NCBI GenBank assembly: GCA_964036195.1
Contig: OZ038450.1
Coordinates: 30,940,794 to 31,004,793, forward strand
DNA length: 64,000 nt
Direction: 5' to 3'
From: Sphaerolaimus hirsutus
Lineage: Eukaryota; Nematoda; Chromadorea; Monhysterida; Sphaerolaimidae
Under the pieces are notes generated by a model that was not told the origin of the DNA, searched no databases, and saw only the letters and a list, made by a program, of their open reading frames with translations. The position numbers were made by a program, and so were the translations under genes. Each line of letters starts with the position of its first letter. Within the stretch, counting starts at the first letter, position 1. Positions 1-10,500 of the stretch are shown one piece after another.

Positions 1-650
1 TTATCGTTCTACATCTCACTGTCTGAGTATTTAGTCTAATGTCATAACAGTTCTGGCAAAATTATCGACTCAATCTCGAATAACTCTCTTGAATTAACGT
101 TCATCGAATTTACTGACAAAATAATAAATACCTACCTACAGATATTTCCAGGGAAATATGGTACATCGTATTCAATATAAGATGGTGTTTCACCATCGTA
201 AAGATGGAAAACACGTTGCGCCATGGCGCCATATATACTGGCGCTTTTCCATCACTAAACATGTGTTAGAAAAGTTGGTGAAAAACAAAGAAAGGCCGAC
301 TCCAATAGAACGACACCTCCAATAGAATGGCGGGTGAAAGAGTTGACGAAAAAAATAGAACGGCGCTCTTATATTAGAAGAAATACGGTATACGGTTTTT
401 TCTCTTCTTTGAAGTATAGGAAGGGAGAATATAAAAAAAAATTCAAGCATGTATGTTGGCGTGGTAAAATGATCAAATTAATCCGCGGAATACATGGTTA
501 ATTACAAAAGTAACCAGATGTTTAGTGGAAAATGTTGGTTTTTATTGACTTTTCAATCTGTTGGGAAGTGGACAAAAGCATATTAAACGGTAGTGCAGAT
601 AGTTATATATTATTGTTTGAAGTGAATCGAAAGAATTTTTCCTGACAATT
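1..650. other. AT-rich intergenic sequence with MITE fragments
   Basis: No gene is supported here. Positions 210-250 carry a short GCGCC/GGCGC cluster ending in 'cgcttttccatcacta', the same edge seen on the larger array at 3644-3849. Positions 295-400 hold a fragment of a MITE with repeated 'ccaatagaa' motifs ending 'agaagaaatacggtata'. A related piece lies at 36833-36885. Confidence 0.5.
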
Positions 651-726
651 ATGAAGTTAGCACTTTGTCATTTGGTGTTGTCAGTGTGCTGTTTCATGCA
701 CACACATGCATGCTCGTATTTTTCAT
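651..726 (+). CDS. Possible first exon encoding a signal peptide
   Basis: An ATG opens a frame that starts MKLALCHLVLSVCCF: one basic residue, then a hydrophobic stretch and small/Cys residues, as in a secretion signal. The frame meets a good splice donor (GTGAGT at 727) after about 25 codons. A TATA-like 'tatatattatt' lies about 45 bp upstream. No following exon could be linked by phase, so assignment to the secreted gene further downstream is only a guess. Chance is a real alternative in AT-rich DNA. Confidence 0.25.
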
Positions 727-1082
727 GTGAGTGTGCACATGAATGTTGACATATTTACCATTTTTAAACTAAAGTGTGGCTTCTATTCATGGTGCTCTAT
801 CAACAATTTCATCAGAAGTACAATACCACGAAACCATTGATCAAAACTATATTCCCTCGAATTACTGCCCCACTTGAATAAACCCCGCCAAAATGCCCCA
901 ACCAAATTCAGTCTTAAAATTAGGTACACATGACAAATACCGCAGGTTATGATGTTTGTAATACTTACAGCATAACAACTTAGAGCAAAAACACAAATGA
1001 AATGTTAAATGACAAATTAAAAGTGACAAAAGATTTATTATTTGCATGTTTTAAGAATTGATTTTTTCCGAACCCCACCAGG

Positions 1083-1300
1083 TGCCGGTTCCGCAAGTGG
1101 AAAAGTGAAGAGTGAAGGGTTAATAGTTAAATGAAATGATAAATGATAAGTTAAGAGTAAAGTTAAAAGTTAAGAGTTGAGTAAAATCATTTATCGTTTT
1201 ACCCAACTCTTAACTCTAAAATTTTCTCATAACTTGTCATTTGTAATTTTACTCAACTCTTAAGTTTTTATTCTTAACTTTTCCACTTGCGGAACTGGCC
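1083..1300. mobile_element. Palindromic MITE flanked by direct CCAGG
   Basis: The ends are inverted repeats (tgccggttccgcaagtgg at the left, ccacttgcggaactggcc at the right). The interior is made of short 'gttaagagt/actcttaac' repeats in inverted order. Both sides carry a direct ccagg (1078-1082 and 1301-1305), read as a 5-bp target duplication. Copies at 36891-37129 and 39714-39876 have the same arrangement. Confidence 0.75.
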
Positions 1301-1669
1301 CCAGGTCTCAATGTTTGCTGGTGAAATACTAAACCACGTTGGGGTATTGCACGGCAATATTGTATACCTAATATAAATATTAATATGTTTCTTTTGAGTG
1401 CATTTACTTGAAAAATTCTGATTTGTTCGAATGTGGCCCAGTGTAAGCTAGACTTTGATAATAACCAATAAATTTTTACCCCATAACAACTCAAAATTTA
1501 GCTGAAGAATTTGCGCAAAAGGCGCCAACCTATAAAACAAGTGTCGCGCCAGAGCACTGTAAAGCAGAAGTTCGTGAATATGGTTAGTTCATTTTTGCAG
1601 GTGAATTCAGCAGGTATGCAGGCAGGTATCTACATTTACCTGGAATACCACGGTTTTTTTTGGGACATA

Positions 1670-2102
1670 CCGTATATCCTCGAATAAGACCCCAGGGGAG
1701 TTATTTTTTCATCAGAGTTTTTGAGGGGGGACTTATTCAACGGGGAGGAGTTATTCAAGGGAGGGAGTTATTTTTTACTCAGAAACTTGGACTGAACTCA
1801 TCGTATGAATGCTTTCTGTCAACTCATGTAATCCATGTATTTAACAGTTCAACAACAACAAAAAGGTGTTTATACACTGCGTACATGTCATGTATCTGCT
1901 GTCGCTGCCATACGTTAACATTATTTGTATTTTCATCTATCATTTTTGTACATTTTATAGCATATTTTTCACCCAGAGGAGGGACTTTTTCAAGAGAGGG
2001 GAGTTATTCGAGGGGAAGTTATTTTTTTGTCAGTGTTTTTGAGGGGGTTTAATCAAGGGGGAGGAGCTATTCGAGGGGGGGGGGTTATTTGAGGATACAC
2101 GG
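1670..2102. mobile_element. MITE of the CCGTAT / G-tract family (B type)
   Basis: It starts ccgtatatcctcgaataaga and ends with the inverse (ggttatttgaggatacacgg), between TA dinucleotides. Inside are strand-biased G runs alternating with 'agttattttttcatcag'. No coding capacity. The TA duplication and palindromic ends suggest a non-autonomous DNA transposon. The superfamily is not determined. Confidence 0.65.
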
Positions 2103-2223
2103 TATATTACTTATGTAAACATTTACACTTTCCCAAATTGCCATTATATTTTGTTGTGTTTCCGTGTGAAATATACCTGGGGAAAAGAAATTGGAAAGAT
2201 TCACCTGAGTAGTGATGGAAAAA

Positions 2224-2412
2224 GCGCCAGACTTTTGGCGCCAAGCGCCAAAAGCGCCATGGCGCTTTTCTGACCCCAGCGCCAAGCGCCAAAGGCGCCG
2301 GAGCAAAATGGCGCCAAGCGCCAAAAGCGCCATGGCGCTTTTCTGAACCTCAGCGCCAAGCGCCAATGGCGCCAGAGATGGATGGCGCCAAGCGCCAATA
2401 GCGCCAGCGCCA
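2224..2412. repeat. Dense GCGCC/GGCGC palindrome array
   Basis: About twenty GCGCC or GGCGC units occur within 190 bp, mostly as 'gcgccaagcgcc' and 'gcgccatggcgc', in AT-rich surroundings. The units are self-complementary, so the array can fold into many hairpins. It lies next to 'gtgatggaaaaagcgcc', an edge also found inverted at the end of the second array. Reading frames across it encode only WRLAPK-like repeats and are not genes. Confidence 0.8.
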
Positions 2413-3000
2413 AAAAAATTTTTCTGCAATATGTTGTAGAATAATGGGTGCATAACGTGACATGTCATAGTAGTCGATTTAACATTTGCCATTGTGATTG
2501 GGGAGCTTCCAATGGGAAGTGAGGTTCCACACACAGCTAAAACAAAGGTTCCTCACACAGCCAAAAGGTGGAGTTATTTAAGAGACGTTTATTTGTTTCT
2601 TATTCGGCTAAAAGTTTTGAGAATTGATGGTGTTTTTCTTTACTTTTTCTGCTGATGTATGCTTGTTCTAGACAGAGCAATTTATTCCATTCATAGTTGC
2701 TCAAATGTATTTACATTTACTCGAAAAATACATTACTCGAGTACAGCTTTCCTAAATACCGTATTAGCTGGAATAAGGCCCCCGAGGAATTATTTTGTTT
2801 GACTTTTTGAGGGGGAACTATTCATAAATGGGAATTATTCCCAGATGGTTACAAAACATAAAACACAATTTTCATCAACTATCAACATTACCATCAACTT
2901 TTACTTATCAACGTTTGTCAAGGCTTAAAATGAATCTCGCGGTGTATAATCCACCCACATTTCTAAGCAAAAAAAAACTAAAAAAATTTGTTTCACATAC

Positions 3001-3392
3001 CCTAAATCCTCGAATAAGACCCCAGGGGAGTTATTTTTTCGTCAGACGTTTTGGAGGGGGGAGTTATTCAAGGGGGGGGAGTTATTATTTCCTCAGGAAA
3101 CTCGGACTTGATTCATTGTATGGATACAGTATGTAACCTTGTGTAATTCAGGTATTTCACTGTCCAACAAGAACAAACCAATGTGTATACACTACATACA
3201 CATTATGTATCTGCTGTCGCTACTATTCTTTTATAGTTTTGTATTGTATCCTTTTCATCAGAAGTAGGAGTTATTTAAGAGGGGGGAGTTATTCAAGGGG
3301 GGAGTTATTTTTTCATCACCCCGTCAGCAGGGGGGACTTATTCAAGGGGGGAGTTTTTCGAGGGGGGGGGGGTCTTATTCAAGGATTTGCGG
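3001..3392. mobile_element. Degenerate CCGTAT-family MITE (B type)
   Basis: The left end reads 'ccctaaatcctcgaataaga' and the right end 'ggtcttattcaaggatttgcgg' followed by TA. The interior has long G runs (for example 3360-3371) and 'gagttattttttcg/catca' motifs. A lone left end of the same family lies at 2759. Confidence 0.55.
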
Positions 3393-3643
3393 TATATACC
3401 AAATTTAGATATGAGGTAAAATGTCCAAAAATTAGTAAAAAGCAAAAACAGTTTATCACATTTGCTTTTATTCTATGTATAGAAAGGTATGCCCTAATAT
3501 TGCCTGATCAATATTTTGTAAATATTTATGTTCCCTAACACCCTTATATTTATGATTCAATATGTTTTTCAGTTCTCCACAAACTTAGGTAATCAACTGA
3601 GTGTCGTTTATACCATATTACTACACTTTTTGTGATCACGGTT

Positions 3644-3849
3644 GGCGCTTTTTTGGCGCCATTTAAAATGCTGGCGCCAGGCGCCAATAGCGCCACAAGA
3701 AAATGGCGCCAAGCGCCAAAAGCGCCATGGCGCTTTCTCAGATCCCGGCGCCAAGCGCCAATGGCGCCAGAGGATTTTAGCGCCAAGCGCCAGAAGCGCC
3801 ATGGCGCTTTTTGCTTTGGCGCTAGCGCCAGGCGCCAGCGCCATGGCGC
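3644..3849. repeat. Second GCGCC/GGCGC palindrome array
   Basis: It has the same composition as the array at 2224-2412: blocks of ggcgcc, gcgccaagcgcc and gcgccatggcgc. The right edge is 'ggcgcttttccatcacta', the inverse of the edge beside the first array and of the cluster at 210-250. The shared edge suggests these arrays are the interior of a dispersed repeat family rather than local expansion. Confidence 0.8.
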
Positions 3850-4753
3850 TTTTCCATCACTACACCTGAGTATTTATGTGCGCGCTAGGCATATGTGCAT
3901 GCCAGACGGGTGAGGGGGTGGAGGGCTGTGTGCAGGCTGTCCATGAAAATGTAACATTTTCTATACCCCGCATAACCCGCAAATGCAACATTATTAAAAA
4001 AGTTGTAACATGTAACACGTTTCTAATGATCCCCAATGTGAGAGCATAATTGAGTAACACGATGCAGTGTGTGTTATATAAGACAGGCACACAAGCAGCA
4101 GAAAGTTATCTTTTGAGTGAACTCTGCACTTACCATGCGTCTACCGGCCAAAATCCATATTTACTCTACAGTGTGGGTCAGAAATAAAACTTTTTTTTGA
4201 AAATCAGATTTTGAATTTGCAATAACATAATTTTGCAAATCAAAATGCTGATTTGCCTATAAAAATTGATCATTTTCAAATTTGAATTTAAATTTGTATG
4301 TGTAAATACATTTTTAATACAGGTGCAAAGGTAAGTTTTGACATGCAAATCAAAATAACCATTTGAAAAATCATATACCTATTTATCATAAGAAGTAACT
4401 TATAAATAACTGGCTAGGTGAACATAGGTAGTAAAAAAGATTGACGCATGACATTTATGGTGAAAACTTATTGACTAGCCAGTGTGAGAAACCTGGCATT
4501 TTAGTTTACCACTGGCTACGTGTGGAACAGATGTCACATCACATTGCACAGTGGTATGCAATTTATGTTGCACACACTCAAGAAGTGACCATGTGTTTGC
4601 ACAATGCATTCAACACGTGCAATTTTTCTAGTGTGCGTTAAGCAAACAGGGGTTTGCGCCTTGTTATACCATGCTTGTATACCACGGGCATAGACGAAAA
4701 AAGGTCCAAAATTCTGGCGGTGACCGTTAGTGACATACATTTTTAAGGCAGTG
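3850..4753. other. Non-coding AT-rich sequence
   Basis: I see no supported gene. Around 4180-4300 there are short inverted 'aaatcaaaat / attttgattt'-like segments. At 4713 'ctggcggtgaccgttagtgac' resembles motifs in the hairpin at 18665-18761, perhaps the edge of another element. Confidence 0.4.
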
Positions 4754-4759
4754 ACACCA

Positions 4760-5025
4760 ACATAAACACCTTCCCGATCAAGTCCAGCCGCCTATTTTTT
4801 TTTCACTTCGCAGGCCATATCTCCAGTTGTGGGAGGGGTGGAAAACTAAAACTTGGGTGGTATATAGGCGCAACCCCCCACTACCCCTCATGAATAAATG
4901 GGGCAGCGGTGACACACTATAGAGGGGGTCGCCATATACGTGAAAAAAATTTGCAGCGTTTTCACTGTCCCGCACAGGTCTGGCCCCCGGTTGATTTCTT
5001 ACACTGCGGGTCCCGTATCTCCAGC
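4760..5025. mobile_element. Foldback DNA transposon, left arm (split by the BEL element)
   Basis: This segment and 17567-18421 are two parts of one element of roughly 1.1 kb. The outer end (acataaacaccttcccgatc) is the inverse complement of the end at 18421. Long stretches of the arms also match inverted, for example cgcaaccccccac..., ggtcgcc..., tgtcccgcacaggtc and 'gtgggaggggtat'. The 6-bp acacca at 4754-4759 and 18422-18427 is a likely target duplication. No coding capacity is seen. Confidence 0.7.
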
Positions 5026-6317
5026 TGTGCTGACCGTGGCAAAATGGATGGATAAAGAAATACAGAGAATTGATAATTAGGCTCATAATCGCATATTTAC
5101 TTATTTGCACTATTTTACAATTTATGCACTATATTTATTTACCACGCAAATTGTATTTCCTGCACTATATTATTTACTCATGGAGAATATTCGATTAGGA
5201 AAGTGTTCTATAAGTTATTGATAGGTTTATGTGGAATGTTTAGGTTAGAAGGTCAAATATGTTATTATTAGGTGTATTAATATAAAATTAGGCTCATTCA
5301 ACTCGCCGTAATTTTCTGATCATGATTATACATACATTTGCATAGTTTACTTGCAGTTTACAAAAGTCAAATCTTGTAAATATTTATGTGCTGCGTAATT
5401 ATCTAGGCCAGCGTCCTAATAGAGAAATAGTGCCCTGCGTGCAACTAGCATTTACTTTACAAAGCCCTTCGCATAGGTATAATTGTCATAACCCTGTTCA
5501 CAACTATTTATATTTACTTAATAATTATAATACCTTGCTCAATTGAATATATTATAAACTCTGCTTAATTACAATACCCATTTACCTCAAATAAGTCCCA
5601 ATTTGCTAGATTATTCAACATACGTTTCCAGGAAGTGATTATTATTATCACGTTGAATATACCTTATTCTATTTACGTCATTAGGAACATTTACACTGCT
5701 ATTTACAGTTTTCAAACCCTATTTTATTAGTTCCAATGTGCGTCAATGTTTTCTGACAAATTGAAGCAAATTAGTAAATCGGCCAAGTTTACCGACTTCG
5801 CGCCTCTCAAGATTAATAGTTTTCTATTAACCCAATTTGTACTTGGTATTTCTTTACCATAATTATTTGAATGTATGCACGCGCAGTATAAGGCAACTGT
5901 TTCGGCTAGATGTGTTTATTTGTTGCATTCATGTCCTATTTGTGCATTTGTATTAGGAAATTACTGTAGCTGTTTTTCTATACGTGATTTCCGTGTCTTA
6001 GCTACTTTGAGAGTTTTTACTTCAGTCTGCGGACCCACCCCAAGTGAACAAAATAAGCTAGCGATAGAAACTTCGACTAGGAAGCTCGCTAGGCTTTGCG
6101 CTTTTGTAACACGCTGTATCTGATCAAAATAAAGTACCTGAAACAATCTCGAAACCCCTTTTCAACACACAACTACGAAATAAACTCAACTTGGCTGTCG
6201 ACAAGTGGACGTTCGGCAACAACGGGAAATCAACCACTCTAAAGGCCGTTTCTCACTACGGTCTTGAAGCAGCCGGATTCGGTGGTAGAAGACGCTGACT
6301 TCGGTGGCTTCATCACA
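5026..6317 (+). repeat. 5' LTR of BEL copy 1
   Basis: It starts tgtgctgaccgtggc and ends cttcatcaca. A TATA-like 'gtataagg' lies at about 5886-5893 and AATAAA at 6128-6133, which would place the R region between them. A short 82-codon frame inside (5875-6123) is repeated exactly in the 3' LTR and is not considered a gene. Confidence 0.95.
5887..5892 (+). promoter_or_regulatory. Candidate TATA box in 5' LTR
   Basis: The motif is 'tataag', preceded by 'cacgcgcag', about 240 bp before the AATAAA signal. The same motif occurs in the 3' LTR and in copy 2. Position and conservation among LTRs support it. There is no direct evidence of a start site. Confidence 0.35.
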
Positions 6318-6334
6318 TGGCGCAGCGAGCAGGG
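6318..6334 (+). promoter_or_regulatory. Primer-binding site matching serine tRNA
   Basis: Directly after the LTR end lies tggcgcagcgagcaggg. This is complementary to CCA plus the acceptor and T-arm of a serine tRNA with 3' end ...CCCTGCTCGCTGCG, from my recollection of animal tRNA-Ser genes. The identical 17-mer occurs in copy 2. It is the expected start point of minus-strand DNA synthesis. Confidence 0.8.
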
Positions 6335-7529
6335 TGATTGCATGACATTGTGCTATCACCAAGCCGGAACGGACATTGTGCGGCAGTTGGCAGAACTTCA
6401 AAAGTCCTGCTGAACATCAATTGGCCTTGGCTGAGCGTTGGCTGTTGATTTGCAGACAGCATTGTGCCAAAGTCACGGCACTCCTGTCTACATCCTGGGA
6501 GCGGTTCTACGCTCACGCGCGGAGGACACTGGAGTTCTGACAAGCCTGTCAGGATTTCAGGCAGCTTTCACCAGTGTTCTGGCAAGGTGCTAGACGCTGG
6601 GCGGCACCGGCATTTGACAAGGAGTCATTGTCGGACGGTGGTCAAACTTACGCTGGACGCTCCTGGACATCCGGACGCCAGTGACCGCTCGCACGTCCTT
6701 CCTATGCCAAGGGAGGGTGACCTGACGGAGACAGGATCGCCACAAAGCCACGCTAGTCAAAGGGCTGTTTTTTGGGCATTCGCGGAGGTCCCTCGCTCCA
6801 CTGGGTAAGAGTGGACTCATACCTCGGAAGTGCAAAAGTAGGGGTATCAGTGTACAAAGGGCTGTAGCTGACAGAGACTGGATTTGAAAACCAAGTATTA
6901 GGATACTTGGTAGCGTGTAGGGGCTTTGCGGAGCTCCCATCAAATATACACGCTGTGCCTGCTCGGTACCATCAGATCAGACAGCATAAAAGTGCCAGAA
7001 ATTCTGCATTGCACAGGCGCAATTGCAGAGCAGTGTACAGAAACACTGCCCAGAATCAGAAAGTGCACCAGAGTGCACAGAAACGTGTCACAGGTGACAC
7101 GGCAAGCGCAGCACTGCGCACAGCGGCACAGGAGCCGCTCAGGAAAGCAAGTGGCCGGCGTGGTCACAAGGCACACAGGCGTGCCAGAAAGAGCGTCAGA
7201 GCGCTCAGAAAGAGTGTGTACGGACCCTCTTTGGGCGCACACTGCTGGGCAAATAAATTGTTTATTGTCCAGGTGGATTTGACCGGTGTGTTGAAGTCAA
7301 CGCGTGTAAACAATCACGTCAGGGGCTTTAGGAACACATCTGGTGCCGGTGCAGTAAAGGTCAACGCGTGAGAACACGTCAGGGGCCTGTAGGACTGCAT
7401 TGGTATTGTGCGTGGCACAACAAATCCGTGGTGCACAGAGCACTGCACAGAAAGACGCAGAGAAGCGTCACAAGCGTCACAGGCGACGCACTATAAAGAG
7501 AAACAGTGAAGGAAAATTCATCAGCAAAA
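6335..7529 (+). other. Long 5' leader of BEL copy 1
   Basis: About 1.2 kb of relatively GC-rich sequence separates the primer site from the Gag start. It holds several short upstream frames in different phases. It also holds repeated words such as 'gtcaacgcgtg ... cacgtcaggggc' (twice, near 7297 and 7360) and 'gtgcacagaaac'. It may contain packaging or translation-control signals. None can be proven from sequence. Confidence 0.6.
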
Positions 7530-10500
7530 ATGGTTTCGCCAACAGGTCACATCAGAAAGACCCTGGGGCCAGCAAAGCACAGGGTGGAAAGCAGATTGGC
7601 AAGAGAATTTGCCAAATATGACCTGGAGCTATTTGCGGAAGCATCAAAGGAAGATAAGAGAACAGAGATGAGAAGAGTGATTGCAACTATCAAACAGGAG
7701 GGTGCAAAATTGGAAAGTGCAATGACTGCAGTGAGAACTCAATTTGACGCATGGAGGGACATCGTCAAGGACATTGACGAACCCGACCAGTTGGAACAAG
7801 AACAGAAGATATACCAAGACTCATATGAGGAATATGCAAATATGTCAGACTTGGTGACACAGAAAATGGCAGCCATGAATGTATACATCGAAGAGTTGCA
7901 AGACATGATCCAGCAACAGAGCGGAAATACCATGTATGAAGTCAATACAGCATTCATACAGCAGATGGCTGCCCAGATGGCTCTGACAGCTCAGGGAGCT
8001 GCTCCGGGGGCCAGTTCAACCAATGCAACCACTGCAAAGAGCGTCAAATTACAGAAACTGGAAGTGGAACAGTTTACTGGGGAAATTGTCAAATTTCGAT
8101 CATGGTGGCAAATGTTCGAATCCCACATCCACAATCGGACAGATTTGGAGGACATTTCCAAGTTTTCATACTTGAGGAGCTTGCTGAAAGGCTCAGCATT
8201 TGGCATGATCAGTGGATTGAGTGTGACCGCAGAGAATTATGCACCCGCAATTGCAATGCTCAAAAAGAGATATGACCAGCCAGTTGTGGTCAGAAACACG
8301 CTGATGAGTAATATCATGAAGCTGCGACAGGCCAGAAATACCTGTCAGGATATGAGAATTTTGTTCGATGCAATTGAAAGGCTGCTCCAGCAGTTGGAGT
8401 CACTGGGTGAATCAGTGGAACATCCAATGCTGTTGAGCCAGCTACAACAGAAAGTGCCACCCGAGGTTCTCAGAGAAATCCAGAAGGAACAGGGAACTGA
8501 GGAAGCCTTGACGGTGGAAAATTTCAGAAAGCTGTTTGGCAAGCAGCTAGCGCTCAGTGAGGCTGTACAGCACGCACAGCAAACTGAGGCACCAGTTCAG
8601 CAATCGCGCCAAGGGTTTGGGAATAATCCCCGCGCACAGCAATTCAATAATCGGTTTCAAGGCAATGGGAACCGATTCAGAGGGCCAGAGAACCCAAGGA
8701 CCAGCACAGGGAGCATGTCTGTGATCCAGAATGGACAGAGTGCACCACAGGCTGGATTCATGAATCCTGGGAGGCCGTGTGTATTCTGCAATGACACACA
8801 GCAATTGCACTTTAATGATAAGTGTCCAAAGTTCAAAACTGCCAGAGAAAGGAGAGTGATTTTGTCAAAGGCAGAGCGATGCCTGAGATGCCTGCAGAAA
8901 GGGCATTACATGAATCAATGTCAATTTACAAGAAGTTGCTTTTATTGCAAGTCCAATAGGCACCACACTGCAGTGTGCCCAGAGAAATTTGGTGACAATA
9001 GCAATGGAAACGCTGGACGGCAAATTCCAGCATTTAGAGCAAATGGTCAACAGAATGGCCAGCAATCAACAAACAATGGCAGAAAGTCTGTGCCGACGGC
9101 CGGTCGACCAGCACAGAGCCAACAGAGAAAGGCTACAGTGAATTGTGTCACTGTGGAAGAAGCTGGACCAGAAGTGGTAGAGACAGAAACCATATCCAGC
9201 ACAGTGGTCACAGAACCAAATACAAAGCAACAGAATACGTCAGTGAACTTGTCAATAAACAGGAATATGTCAATGTTGATGACAGCCAGAACCGTGATTG
9301 AGGCTTCAGAAGTGGATACAGAGATGGAGCCTGAACAGCCACCACTACAGATTCAAGCGTTCCTGGACACAGGATCCCAGGGAACGTACATGTCAGAGAA
9401 AGTGGCCAAGAAACTCAATTTGAAGAGTACAGGTGAACACCACATCCAGGTGTACACATTCGGAAATGAAAAGCCGCACTATAAAGTGGTACAGCAAGTG
9501 GAATTCAGAATGCGGCTCAGAAATGGCCAGAAAGTTGATATGGTGGCTGATGTGGTCCCGACGTTGACCACAGAACAAGTCAAAGTGCCTGTGTCAGAAC
9601 AGGACGAAAAGTACTTGCAGAAGTATTTCCCAGATGAGAGTTACTTCGCAGACAGAATTCCCAAGGAAAGAGGGACAGAATGCAAGTTCAAGCCAGACAT
9701 TATAGTAGGCTTGAATTATTTCTGGGACTTGATGTCCAGAAACACCAGCACCACCAGACTTCCGTCAGGATTGTATGTCATTCCATCAGAATTGGGATTG
9801 CTGATGGGAGGTGGGCAGCTGACGAGCAACAGAAATCAATGGACCACGGATGGCGCATATCCGGTGGTGGTCAACACAATTGTGCATCAAATTCAGAGAG
9901 AAAAGTGGTACGAGGAAGCACCGTTGTCAATTGCTCCTGTACCAAATGTCAAAGATATGGATAGACTGGATACCATTGGCATAATGGACCAGCCAGACCT
10001 CGTCGAGGATGATGAGGCCATCAAGCAATTCAATGAGAGTGTACAGAGAAACCCAGATGGACGGTACTCTGTTAAGTTCATGTACAAGCCAAATTTGCAT
10101 GAACTACCAGACAACAAAGCAATGGCGTTCAAGAGGTTCAGATACCTCACCAACAGGCTCAAGAGAGACCCAGAATTACTAGAGAAAATTCAGACAATCA
10201 TGAAAGCACAGGAGGAGCAAGGAGTGATTGAGAAGGTCCAAGAGGATATTATGGATGGCAGAAAGTTCCATATTTTGCCTCATCAACCAGTGATAACGCC
10301 AGAGAAAACTACCACAAAGGTCAGAGAGGTATATGATGCCTCAGCGAAACCGCCAGGCATGCCAAGCTTGAATGAGTGCATGTATCGCGGTCCAGTTATA
10401 CTACCACAGCTGGTAGGGATGCTGATGCGATTCCGATTGCATGGAATTGCACTGGTCGCAGACATAGAGAAAGCGTTTCTGCAGATCAGTCTGCAGGACA

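Noticed and set aside
2085..2534. Minus-strand frames rich in WRLAP/ALGA repeats (also 3550-3844)
   Set aside because: They are translations of the GCGCC arrays in several frames at once. The repeat explains them.
5875..6123. 82-codon frame in the LTR, repeated at 17124-17372
   Set aside because: It lies across the presumed promoter and R region of both LTRs, is identical only because the LTRs are, and shows no domain or start context.
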